From positions 186,001-250,000 of the forward strand of contig NZ_QUMT01000005.1 of assembly GCF_003387155.1 (NCBI RefSeq): a stretch of 64,000 nt of DNA. Direction: 5' to 3'. Origin of the DNA: Roseateles depolymerans (GTDB lineage: Bacteria; Pseudomonadota; Gammaproteobacteria; Burkholderiales; Burkholderiaceae_C). Shown here in pieces: positions 8,220 to 20,600 of this stretch. Each line of letters begins with the position of its first letter. The first letter of the stretch is position 1. The position numbers and the translations under genes are program-made. The notes beneath the pieces are model-generated. The model did no database searches and was not told the DNA's origin. It saw only the letters and a list, made by a program, of their open reading frames with translations.

Positions 8220-8687
8220 GCCGGTTCGTCCGCATCGCCGCGCCTGCCGGTCCGCCCTGGACCGAGATCCAACAAGAAGCAGGCAGGGATGAAGCAACGA
8301 CGCACACAGCGGACCGCACCGCGGACCTCCGTCTCGCGCCCCTCGGGGTGGCGACTCTTTTGGTGTCCAGACCCCGGCACAGGGGTGGCGATCTCCATCG
8401 CCGCCTTGATGGCGCCCTGGGCCGCCAAGCCCCCCCTCGCGCCTGCCTGCCGCCGGACTTAGTGGTTGGCGGCCGCTGGCGGTGGGCTCCCCGCGCTGCG
8501 CTCGCGGTATCGGGTCCGTCTTCCGTTGCACCGGCCGTCCTCCCGCTGCGGTCCATCCACCGCCCCTCTGTCGTGCATCCGTCGTGCATGCGCCGTGCGT
8601 CCTTCATGCATCCGCCCTTCGGCCTGCATCCAGCCGCCCTGCCCGCTCATCGACCGTCCGTGTTGAGTTCCTTCCATTGACATCGCC
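8220..8687 (+). promoter_or_regulatory. Long untranslated leader between riboswitch and cdiA-like gene, with a terminator-like hairpin
   Basis: No convincing gene is visible in these 468 bases; short open frames on both strands are low-complexity shadows. A GC-rich hairpin around CCCC-TC-GGGG (8336-8353) is followed after a few bases by TTTT (8358-8361) and is a candidate expression platform. The 3' part contains repeated CGTGCAT-type words (8574-8610). The length leaves room for rho-dependent or structural control. Confidence 0.45.
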
Positions 8688-11600
8688 ATGAACCGTCTTC
8701 AGTACCGAATCGTCTTCAACAAGCAACGCGGCCAATTGATGGCCGTGGCAGAGACCGCGCTGAGCCATGTCAAGGGAGGCAGCAACGGCGAAAGCACCGG
8801 CCCCACCGCGCCCGCCCTCACCAGCGCCGAGACCGTGCCGGCCACCTCCCGCGGTCCGCCCACGCTGCTGGCGCTGGCGGCCGCCCTGGCCATGGGCGCC
8901 GCGGTGACTCTGACGCCCGATGTGCTGGCGCAAGTGGTCGCCGATCCGAATGCACCAAAGAACCAGCAGCCCACGGTGGTCACCACCGCCAACGGCACGA
9001 CGCAGGTCAACATCCAGACGCCCAGCGCGGCGGGCGTTTCACGCAACACCTACAGCCAGTTCGACGTCAACGCCAAGGGCGTGATCCTGAACAACGCCCG
9101 CACCGATGCCAGCACCCAGCTCGGCGGTTATGTGCAGGCCAATCCCTGGCTGGCCAAGGGCAGCGCGCGGGTCATCCTCAACGAGGTCAACAGCAGCGCG
9201 CCGAGCCAGCTCAAGGGCTTTGTGGAAGTGGCCGGCCAGCGCGCCGAAGTGATCATTGCCAACCCGGCCGGCATCCAGGTGGACGGCGGCGGTTTCATCA
9301 ATGCCAGTGCGGCGGTGCTGACCACCGGCACGCCCCGCTTCAACACCGACGGCAGCATCGCCGGCTACGGCGTCCAGGGCGGCCTGATCCGCATCGACGG
9401 CCAGGGGCTGGATGCCTCGCAGACCGACTACACCGCCCTGCTCGCCCGCGCCGTCGAAATCAACGCCGGCCTGTGGGCCAAGGACGCCCGCATCCAGACC
9501 GGCACGCAGGTCATGTCGGTGGACAGCAACGGCGTGACCGCCGGCGAGACCCTCGCGCCCACGGGCGAGCGCCCCCGCTACGCGCTGGACAGCACCGCGC
9601 TGGGCGGCATCTATGCGCAGCGCATCACCCTGGTGGGCACCGAGGCGGGGCTGGGCGTGCGGCAGGACGGCCAGGTCGTCGGGGGCCAGTTGACGCTGCG
9701 GGCAGACGGCTGGCTGGAGAACACCGGCACCGTGTATGCGCAGCAGGCGGACGCGAACGGAGCCCCGGCGCTCACGGTTCAATCGAACAGCGGCGTGCGC
9801 AATGCCGGCTGGATCGCCTCTCGCGGCACGGCGCAAGTCGAAGCGCCGCAGTTGAAGGGCGACACCGGCAGCGTCACGGCAGCCGGCATGGCGTCCGACG
9901 GCACGCTGGTGGCGGGCGCAGGGTCGCTGTCGCTGTCGGCCCAGCAGTCGGTGTCGCAGAGCGGCCAGTTGCTCGCCGCCGAGCGGCTGACGGTGCAGGC
10001 ACCGAGCGTGGAGCTCGGCGGTGCGCAGGCGCAGGCCGGGACCCTCACGCTGAGCGGCGGTTCCGTCGCTGCGCGCGAGGCATTGCTGGTGGCCACGGGC
10101 GCGGTTGAAGCGACCGCGTCCACGGCCCTGGATCTGACCCGTTCCCAGGTTCAGGCCGCGTCCATCGCCGCCACGGCTCCGACACTGACGGCGGACGGCG
10201 CCCAGTGGTCCGCCAGCGGCACCCTGAGCCTGCAGTCGGCAGGCACCCTGAGCACCCGCGCCGCCAGCCTGGCGGGCGGCAAGTTGTCCGTGACAGCACG
10301 CGACATCGACCTGCGCCAAGCGGAATGGCTGCAGATCGGCACCGAGGCCCTGTCCGTTCGCGCGGGCGGCACGATCACCGCCGATGGCGGCCGCATCGCC
10401 AGCAACGGCGCCAGCCTGACGCTGGCCGCCGATGCCTTCAGCGCACTGGGTGCCAGCGTGGAGCATTACGGCTCCGGCGCCCTGGGTCTGGAAGGCCGCA
10501 GCCTGGACTTCAGCGGCGCGACGTTGTGGTCCAACGGCGCCTTGTGGGCCCGCGGTGCCCAGGTGACGCTGAGCGGCGCGGACGTACAGGCGCGCGCCTT
10601 GTCCCTCCAGGCAGACACCCTGCTCAGCCTGCAGCGCGCCACCGTGCGCACCCCCGGCGTGGCGGACTTGCAAGGCCAGCGACTGGACACCCGCGATGCG
10701 CGTCTCGTCGCCGACAGCGGCGTCACCGCGCAGGTGGGCAGCGAATGGCTGCATGACCGCGGCGAACTGCTGTCCGCTGCGGGCGGCATCCGCCTGACCG
10801 GGCAAGCCGACATCCGCCAGCAGGCTGGCACGATCGCGGCACGCGACGATGTGTCGCTGCAGGCGCGATCGCTGACCCAGGACCAGGGCGCGGCGCTGAG
10901 CGGGCAGACCGTGTCGCTCTCGCTGCAAGGCGACTTCCGGCAAGACGCCACCGCGTCGCTGTCGGCCGCCGGCAGCGCGAACATGCAGGCCCAGACCGTG
11001 TCGGCACAAGGTCAACTGCGGGCGGGCGGATCGCTGGAGGTGTCCGCGCGGGACGCAGCGTCGCTGGGCGGGTCGGTGTATGGCGGCCAGGTGTCGGTCT
11101 CCGCCGGCACGGATCTTGGCGTCAACGGCCTGCTGGCCGCGCAGGGTGCCGTGACCGCCACGGCGGCGCAGCAGCTCAAGGCGGGTACCACCGCGACCAT
11201 CGCCGCTGGACTGGGCACGGACGGCCGCATCGACGGCCAGAGTGCCCTGCAGATGAGCGCCGGCACCGACTTGACGGTGCGGGGCCAACTGCTGGCGGGA
11301 GCGACCCGCCTCAGCGGCGCCACGGTCGATCTGGCAGGCGCGCAGGTCCAGACCAGCCAGACGCTGGCGGTGAGCACCCCTGGCACCTTCACCACCGAAG
11401 GCGCCCGCCTGAGCGCCGGCGCGATGACGTTGCAGGCCCAGGACTGGCACCACGCCGGCGGCCAACTGGCCCTGAGCGGCAGCGGCGACTGGTCCGTCGC
11501 GCTGACTGGCCAGCTCGACAACCGCCAGGGCATCATCCAGTCCAACGCCGCGGCCCTGTCCCTGAGCGCTCGGGCGCTGGACAACAGCGGCGGCAAGATC

Positions 11601-14600
11601 GTCGGCGGCGGGCAGTCGCTGACGCTGCAGGCAGCCACCCTGGACAACCAGGGCGGCACGGTCGCGTCAGCCGGCGACCTGACGGTCCATGCCGACCAAC
11701 TGCGCAATCGCGACGGGGAACTCAGCGGCCGCCAGATCGCCCTCACCAGCGGTCTCCTCGACAACACCGGCAGCGGCCTGATCCGCGCCAGCGGTGCGGC
11801 GACTGTCGATGCCGACACCCTCACCCACACCGGCCTCATCGCCGCCGGCCAGTCCCTGACCGTGCGAACGGGCGACCTGACCAGCAGCGGCACCCTCGCC
11901 GCGGGCCTGGGCACGGACAACACCGTGGGCACGACGGGGGACCTGACTCTTCGCAGCAGCCGCACGCTCACCCACACCGGCACCGCGCTGGCCGGCGGGC
12001 TCGCGCGCATCGACGGCGCGCAGGTGCAGCTGCAAGGCAGCCAGACGCAGGCGAGCGATGTGTCGGTGACCGCCCGCAGCGGAGACCTCCGCCTGGAAGG
12101 CGCGACCATGGTCGCCACCAACGCCCTTGACCTGACGGCGGCCTCGCAGCTGGTCTCCAACCAGGCCCGCCTCAGCGGCGGAAGCGTGACGGTGTCCGCA
12201 GGCGATTGGCGCCATGTCGGCGGTGAACTCAGTCAGACCGACACGGCCGGCCGGCTGACGGCCACCGTCAGCGGCAGCCTGGACAACAGCAGCGGCCGCA
12301 TCGCCGGCAACGGCGCGGTGATGTCCCTCAGTGCGCAGCAATTCAGCAACGTGGCCGGCCAAGTGATTCAGGCCGGCGGCACGAGCGGCGAACTGCGCAT
12401 TCAGGCCGAGACGCTCAGCGGCGCAGGCGGCACGCTGGCCGGCGCTGGCGGCGTGACGCTGCAGGTGACGGGCCTGGCGGACCTGAGCGGCACGCAAGCC
12501 CTGACCCAGGGCGACCGCATCAGCATCACCGCGGGGCGCCTCAGCACCCGCGACGCCACACTCAACGCTCAGCGCTCGGTCCACCTTGCGGTCAGCGGCG
12601 AGATCGACAACACCGGGGGCCTGCAGCAGTCCGGCGGCGCCTGGGTGGCGTCGGCGGGCTCGCTGATCAACCGCGACGGCCAAATCGGCGGCACCGATGT
12701 AGCGCTGACCGGTGGCAGCGTGGACAACGGCGGTGAGGGTCTGGTTCTGGCGAAGCAGCGGCTGTCGATGGACGTGGCGCAACTGACGAATGCGGGCACC
12801 CTGCAGTCCGGTGGCGACGTCGATCTGCGCGCAAGCGGCCGCCTGGACAACAGCGGGCTCATCCGCGCATCCGGCAATGCCCTCGTGCGGGCCGACACGC
12901 TGACCCACACCGGCACCCTCGCCGCGCAGCAGTCTGTCCACGTCGACGCGGGCAGCGTCGACAGCAGCGGCGCGATCGCGGCAGGCCTGAAGGACAACAA
13001 CACCGTCGGCGCGACCGGCGACCTGACCGTCACCACCACCGGCCTGCTGCGCCAGAGCGGCACCACCCTGGCCGGCGGCGCGATGACGCTGAGCGGCGGC
13101 ACGCTCGCGCTGCAGGGCGGCAAATTCCAGGCGCAGCAGGTGGCGCTGAACGCCAGCACCGGCGACCTGCGCCTGGACGGTGCGGCACTCGCAGGCGGTG
13201 AGCAACTGCGGCTCACGAGCGCGGGCCTGCTGGACACCTCGTCCGCCACGCTGAGCGCGGGCTCGATCTCGGTGACGGCTGCGGATTGGCGCAACACCGC
13301 CGGCGACCTGGCCCAGACCTCGGCCAACGGCCAACTCACGGTGGCAGTCACCGGCACGCTGGACAACCAGCGAGGGGCCATCGCCGGCAACGCCGCCGAC
13401 GTGACCGTCGCGGCGCAGGTGCTGGACAACCGCGCAGGCGCCATCGTCCATGCGGGCGATGCCAACGGCACGCTGGCCATCACCGTGGCGCGTCTGGACG
13501 GCGCGGGCGGACAAATCCTCGGCAAGGGCGCCCTCACCTTGCAGGCCGACGAGGCCGTGACGCTCGACGGCGCCCTGACCCAGGCCCGCCGCATCGACCT
13601 GAGCGCGGGCAGCCTCAGCCATCGCGGCGGGCAGCTCGTCAGCGAAACCACGCTTCACCTCACGGCCAGCGGCGCCGTGGACAACACGCAGGGCCTGCTC
13701 CAGTCCGCGCAGGACCTGCAGGTGGATGCGGGCGCCCTGGACAACAGCGGCGGGCAGATCAGCGGCCGAGGCGTCACGCTCTCAGTCACGGACGCGCTCA
13801 CCAACGGCGCGCAAGGGCTGGTGACGGCCTCGCAGGCGCTGACGATCGGCGCGGGCCGCATCACCAATGCCGGCGCGCTCCAGTCGCAGGCCGAGATGGC
13901 GGTGACGGCGCAGAGGACCTTCTCCAACACCGGCACCACCTACGCCCGCGGCCCGCTGACCGTCTCGGTCGGTGATGCGCTGAGCAACGCCGGCCTGATG
14001 GCATCGCAAGGGGCGCTGTCGCTCACGGCAGGTCAGCTCAGCAGCAGTGGCTCGCTGGCCGCCGGCTTGAACGCGGACAACACGCTCGGCACCCAGGGCG
14101 ACCTGTCCGTTCGCATCAGCGGCACGCTGCAGCAGAGCGGCCTGACCATGGCGGCCGGCGCCATGAGCCTGAACGGCGCCACTGTGCAGCTTCAGGACGC
14201 CAAGCTCCAGGCGCAGTCGGTGGACCTGAACGCCACGGCGGGCAAGCTCCAACTGACGCACGCGCAAGTGGCCAGCAGCGGCGGCTTGACGCTGACCAGC
14301 ACCGGCGCGCTGGATTCCAGCCAGGCCTCGGTCTCCGGCGACCAGATCACGATCCGGGCGCAGAGCTGGTCCAACGTCGATGGCACGGTGACCCAGACCG
14401 GCACCGCCGGTGCCTTCAGCGCCACGCTGCAGGGGCCGCTCGACAACACGCGCGGTGAGATTGCCGCGGCGGGCCGCACCCTGTCCATCAGCAGCGGCGC
14501 GATGACCAACACGCAGGGCCGCGTCGTGCATGCAGGCGCGGACGGCATGCGCATCGATGCCAGCTCGCTGTCCGGTGTGGGGGGGCAGATCCTTGGTGCC

Positions 14601-17600
14601 CAAGCCGTGACGCTGAACGTCACCGGCGCCGCGGACCTCAGCCAGGCGAAGACCCAGGGCAGCCAGATCACCCTCGACGCGGGCAGCCTGCGCCATCAAG
14701 GCGGTCAACTGCTGAGCACCGGTGATGCGCATTTGAATGTGTCGGGCGCTCTGGACAACACCGGCGGTGCCCTGGTGGCCGCCGGCACGCTCCATGCTCA
14801 GTCGGGCAGCCTGGACAACACGGGCGGCCAGATCGGCGCCCGCACGGTCGAGCTGGCAGCGGGCGTGCTGAACAACGCAAGCTCGGGCCTGATCGCGGCG
14901 CAAGGCCAGTTGACGGTCGACGCGCAGCAGATGACCAACGCCGGCGCCCTGCAAGCCGGCACGGATGCGCGGCTCACCGTCACGGGCGGCTTGAGCAACA
15001 GCGGCTCGGTGTATGCGCAAGGCAATGCCGTGCTGGCGGTCGGCCAGGCGCTGGACCACACCGGCGCCATCGGCGCGCAAGGGTCGCTGACGGTGGACGC
15101 CGGATCGCTGTCCGGCACCGGTTCGCTGGCGGCAGGACTGCGGCCGGACAACACACTTGCCGCGCAGGGCGACCTTACCGTCCGCACCAGAGACCAACTG
15201 CAAGCGGGTGGCCCGATCATCGCGGCGGGCGCGTTGACCCTCAGCGGACGCGACCTGGCGCTGCAAGACAGCCGCGTGCAGGCGGGCTCCGCCACCCTCA
15301 ACGCCACCGCCGGCGACCTGCGTCTGGACCGCGTCGTGCTAGCCAGCGCGGGCGGCCTGATGCTGTCGACCGCGGGCCTGTTGGCCACAGATGGTGCGGC
15401 CCTCAGCGCCTCGTCCATCGGCCTGACGGCCGCCAACTGGCGCAACGTCGGCGGCACCCTGACGCAACTGGGCAGTACGGGATCGCTGACCGCAACGGTC
15501 TCCGGACAGATCGTCAACACCGACGGCCGCATCCAGTCCAGCGGCGCCCTGCTCCAGCTGCAGGCCCAGAGCGTGGACAACACACGCGGCGTGCTGATGC
15601 AAGCCGGCAGCGGCCCGCTGACGGTCTCGACCGGCAGCTTCTCCGGCGCCAGCGGCCAGGTGCTGAGCAACGGCACACTGGCGCTCAACGCCACTGGCGC
15701 CGTGTTGCTGACCAATGCCCAGACGCAGGGGGCCGGTGTCAGCCTCACCGCCAACAGTCTGGATCATCGGGGCGGCAACCTGGTCAGCACCGGCGCGGCC
15801 CAGGTGACGGTGGACGGTGCCTTCAACAACTCCGGCGCCACACTGGCAAGTGCCGGTCCGCTGGAGCTGCGCGCGGCGAGCGTGGTCAACGGCGGCAACG
15901 GCGTCGTGCAGAGTGATTCCACCTTGCAGATGACGGTCGGCGGCACGCTGGACAACCAGGGTGGTCGCCTTCGCAGCGGCGGGGCGATGACGCTCAACGC
16001 CGGCACCGTGGACAACCGCGGCGGCTGGGCCGCCACCGATGGTGCGCTCACCGTGACCTCGGGCGGCGCCCTGCTCAATGCGGGCGGCAACCTGCTGGCG
16101 CAGCGGGACCTGTCCCTGACCGCAGCCTCCATCGGCAACCAGGGCGGCGTCATCAGCAGCCTGCAGGGCCCGTTGACGGCGCGGTCCCAAGGCGCGCTGG
16201 ACAACACGCAGGGCGTGATCCAGGCGGCGCAGACGGTCGATCTGCAATCGACCTCCCTGACCAACCGGCTGGGCGAGGTGTCCGGCGCTGCGGTGCGCAT
16301 CGACACACGCGGTCAGACCCTGGACAACAGCGGCGGTCGCCTGATGGCCTCGCAATCGCTGACGGTGGACAGCGGCACCTTGGAGAACCGCGGCGGCCTG
16401 CTGCAATCCGGCGGTGACCTGTCGATCGAGACCCACGGCGCGGCCCTGAACAACACGCGGGATGCGGCGATCGGCACTCCGACAGGCGTGGTCGCCGGAG
16501 GCACCCTGACGGTCAACGCGGGCGCGCTGGTCAATGAGACCGGGCTGCATGCGGACGGCTCCGCGCAGATCTCGGTCAGCCAGCTGACCAATCGCGCAGA
16601 ACTTTCTGCGGCAGCACTGGGGCTCACCGTCGGCGGCACCCTGGACAACCAGGGCGGTCGCCTGATCGGCGGCCAGTCGCTGACCGCGTCGGCTCAGCAA
16701 GTCCTCAACCAGCACGGCCTGATCTATGGCGGCAATACCCTGTCGCTGAGCGCCGCAGGCCGCATCGACAACACCGGCAATGCAGGCAGCAGCCAGGGCA
16801 TCCAGGGCGGCCATGTCAGCCTGCAGGCCCAGCAACTGGACAACCTGGGTGGCCAGGTGCTGGCCAGCGGCAATCTGGCGCTGACGATCAGCCAGTCCTT
16901 GAACAACAGCGGCGGCGCGCTCGGTGCGTCGGGGGTGCAGACCATCGGGGATGGCACTCAGGCCTCGGCGCTGTCGCTGAACAACGCCGGGGGACGCATC
17001 TGGTCCGGTGATGCCATGGGGCTCAACCTGCGTGAGCTGGCCGGTGGCGTCGGAGGGCAGATCCGCAGCGCGGCCGGCTTGTCGGTGAAGCTGGCGGGGG
17101 ATTTCAGCTACGGCGCGGGCAGCCAGTTCCAGTCGGCGGGGGACATGACGCTGAACGTCGCGGGGAATTTCAGCAACCAGGGCGTGCTGCGCAGCGGCGG
17201 CGCGCTGTCCATCGCGGCGTCCAATATCGACAACGCCGCCAGCGGAGAACTGAGCGGCACGTTGACGATCCTCAGTGCCGCAGGGCAGCTGACCAACCGC
17301 GGCTTGATCGATGGAGACGGCGTCATGCTGACGGCGGACCGGCTGGTCAACATCGGCACTGGCCGGATCTATGGCGGTGACATCGTCATCGACGGCGGGC
17401 AATTGGTGAATGGTGCAGAAGGCGGCGCATCGGCTGTGATCGCCGGGCGACGCTCCATCGATGCGGCCATGACGCGCGACCTGTCCAATACCGGCGGTGC
17501 GCTGATCTTCGCGGACGGCGTGTTGACGATGTCCGGCGCCAGCCTGCTCAACGAGAACTCGATCATCGAGGCCAGCAGCGGCCTGGGCCTCAACATGACC

Positions 17601-20600
17601 GGGGCCCTCGTCAACCGCACGGTACTCAGCGGCATCACCACCGGCAACGTCGGCACCAGCGGCGGCGGCACGGGGGGTGGTGGCGGCGGGGGTGGCGGCG
17701 GGCCCGGCGGTGGCATTGACCAGCCCATTAACCAGCAGCAGCGCATGATGGCCATGCGCACCATCGAGATGGACCAGCCTGTGCCGGATGGCACTGGCGG
17801 CGGCACCGCTGGGGACACCACGACCTTCCTGACGCCTCAGGCCTTTATTCGCAGCGGTGGCGCGATGAGTTTGAAGGGCGCGTCGCTGCTCAACAGCGGC
17901 GCCAACATCGAGGCGCGCGGCGACCTGCTGCTGCAGGCCAGCACCATCGACAACGTCAATCCGTATCTGGCGTGGACGACCAATTCCACCGGCCCGTCGG
18001 CCACGGTGACGCAGTCGCTGGCGGCCAACATCATCGTGGGCGGACAGTTGACGGTGGTGGGCGCGTCGTCCATCACCAACGACATGAGCCGCGTGGTGGG
18101 CTACACCGGCGTGGCCATCAGCGGTGGGCAGGTGAACAACGTCGCGCACCTGGTGGACGTGGTGGACTCGCAAGGCGTGACGCGCAAGGTGGCGCTCACC
18201 CTGCCCTCCCAGGCGCAATCCTTCATTCCGGGACCACAGGATGTGGAGGACCGTCAGCAGGCTGGTGGCGTGAGCGCTGGCAGCGGGGCCTCGCAGCAGG
18301 CGGCGGCCGGTGGGGGCCGCGCGACGGCAGGCGGCGGGCGTGGGCTGGGCGGCTTCTTTTCCCGCGCGCTGGCGATGGTGAACGGCGGACAGGCCGCGCA
18401 AGCCAATGGCAAGCCCATGGCCGTGGTGCGGAGCGGTGGCGTGCTGGTGGCGCAGGCGGTGGACGCTGGCGCGGCGAGCGGCGGAGCGGGCGGTGCTCAG
18501 GTGGAGGTCCGCAACGCCAGCAACATGATGGTGCGCGCCATTGGTGATGTGCAGTCGGGCAGCGCCGATGGGCAGGTGCAGGGAGAGACCCGCACAGGCC
18601 GCCTGTCCGTGGCGCAGGCGTTGCGGGCGGCAGCGGCGGCTCAGGCCGATGGCTCCAGCGCAGCAGCGGGCAAGGCGGTGACGCAGGCCGGCAAGGTCCT
18701 GGCGTCGTCGGCATCTGCATCGCAGAAGCCGGGGGCTGCGCAAGGCGTGACGCTGCGGGGCTCCGGTGCCACGTTCAACGGCAAGCCGCTGGCACTGAGC
18801 GTGCGGGTGAACCTGACGCCACCGTCCAACAGCCTGTTCAAGACGCACAAGGAGCCGACGTCCAAGTATCTGATCGAGACCGATCCGCGCTTTGCCAACT
18901 ATCGCGAGTGGCTGTCCAGCGACTATCTGCTGCAGGCCCTGGCGCTGGACCCGACGGTGACGCAGAAGCGGCTGGGGGATGGGTTCTATGAACAACGGCT
19001 GGTGCGCGAGCAGATCGGCCAGTTGACGGGATCCGGCTACCTGAGCGGCTACGCCGACGACGAGGCGCAGTACCGCGCCCTGCTGAACAACGGCGCGACC
19101 TTCGCCAAGGAGCATCAACTGGTGCCGGGCGTGGCGCTGACGGCGGAGCAGATGTCGCAGCTCACCAGCGACCTGGTGTGGCTGGTCGAGCAGACCGTGA
19201 CGCTGGCCGACGGCTCCACGCAGCGCGTGCTGGTGCCGCAGGTCTACCTGGTGCCGCGTGAAGGCGATCTGACACCCAGTGGGTCGCTGATTGCAGGCGG
19301 CCGGGTGGAGATGGCGCTGAGCGGGGATTTCAACAACGGCGGCAGCGTGCGCGGCGGGGATGTGAGCATCTCGGCGCAGAACGTGTCCAACACCGGGGAG
19401 ATGCGCGGCACGACGCTGGCGCTGAGTGCGAGGGAGGATCTGCGCAATATCGGCGGTTCCCTTGCGGCGACGGGTGATATGAGCCTGGCCGCCGGTCGCG
19501 ACATCGTGATGGAGACCACCACGGCCAGCGGCGGCATGAAGGTCGGCAATGTGACAACCAAGGCCACGGTGCTGGATCAGGTGGCGTCGCTGAGCGCTGG
19601 CGGCGTGATGGTGATGCAGGCTGGCCGGGACGTGTCGCTGGAAGCGGTCAAGATCACGCAAGGCGGGGCCGATGGAGCTGGAGCCAATGGCGGAGTGCTG
19701 ATCAGCGCTGGGCGCGACCTGACGCTGTCGACGGTGCAGACCTCCAGCTCTCGCGACGAGATCAAGAACGCCAACAACTACAAGAAGGAAAGCGTCAGCC
19801 AGGACAACGGCACATCGATCGCTGCGCAGGGCGCCATCTCCCTCAAAGCCGGCCAGGACCTCGTGGCCACCGCGGCAGAGATCAAGAGCACGAGCGGTGC
19901 GGTTTCGCTCAGCGCGGGGCGTGATGTCGAGTTGCTGGCTGGGGAAGCCAATCAGGTCATCGAGCAGATGACCCAGAAGAAGAAAAGCGGCTTCCTGAAG
20001 AAGAAGGTGACCACCACCTACAGCAAGACCGATGAGACCGTGGCCGTGGCCACTACGGTCTCGGGGAACACGGTGTCCGTTCAGGCCAACCAGGATCTGT
20101 TGATCAGCGGCTCCAACGTTGTCTCCGATGCCGGGACCACGTTGCTGGCAGGCCGTGACGTGACGATCGACAGCGTCACCAACACGCTGACCAGCCAGAA
20201 CTTCAGCAAGACGGTGAAGTCCGGGTTGATGAGCGGTGGTGGCCTGGGCTTCACCATCGGCAAGCAGTCGCTGGAGCAGACCAACAAGAAGACCGAGCTG
20301 ACCAGCGCGGGCTCGACAGTGGCCAGCGTGCAAGGCGATGTGACCGTGGTGGCGGGCGGGGCTTACAAGCAGGTGGGATCCACCGTCTCCGCTCCCGCCG
20401 GCGATGTGAGCGTGCTGGCCAAGAGCATCGACATCGAGGAGGCGCGCAATAAGTCGGTGCAGAACAGTGAGACGAAGTTCAAGCAGAGTGGTTTGACGGT
20501 GTCCATCAGCGCCCCGGGTGTGGCTGCAGCGATGGGCGCCGTCTCTGCGGCGGAACACGCGACGCAGACCGAAGACGACCGGATGAAGGCGCTTGCCGCT

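Noticed and set aside
8204-8680. Possible leader ORFs between riboswitch and cdiA-like gene
   Set aside because: Several overlapping frames on both strands, all Arg/Pro/Ala-rich with no ribosome-binding sites; composition of non-coding GC-rich DNA.
9039-11465. An 808-codon minus-strand frame and similar long frames to 15266
   Set aside because: Shadows of the exoprotein stalk in GC-rich DNA, with no start signals and no domains.
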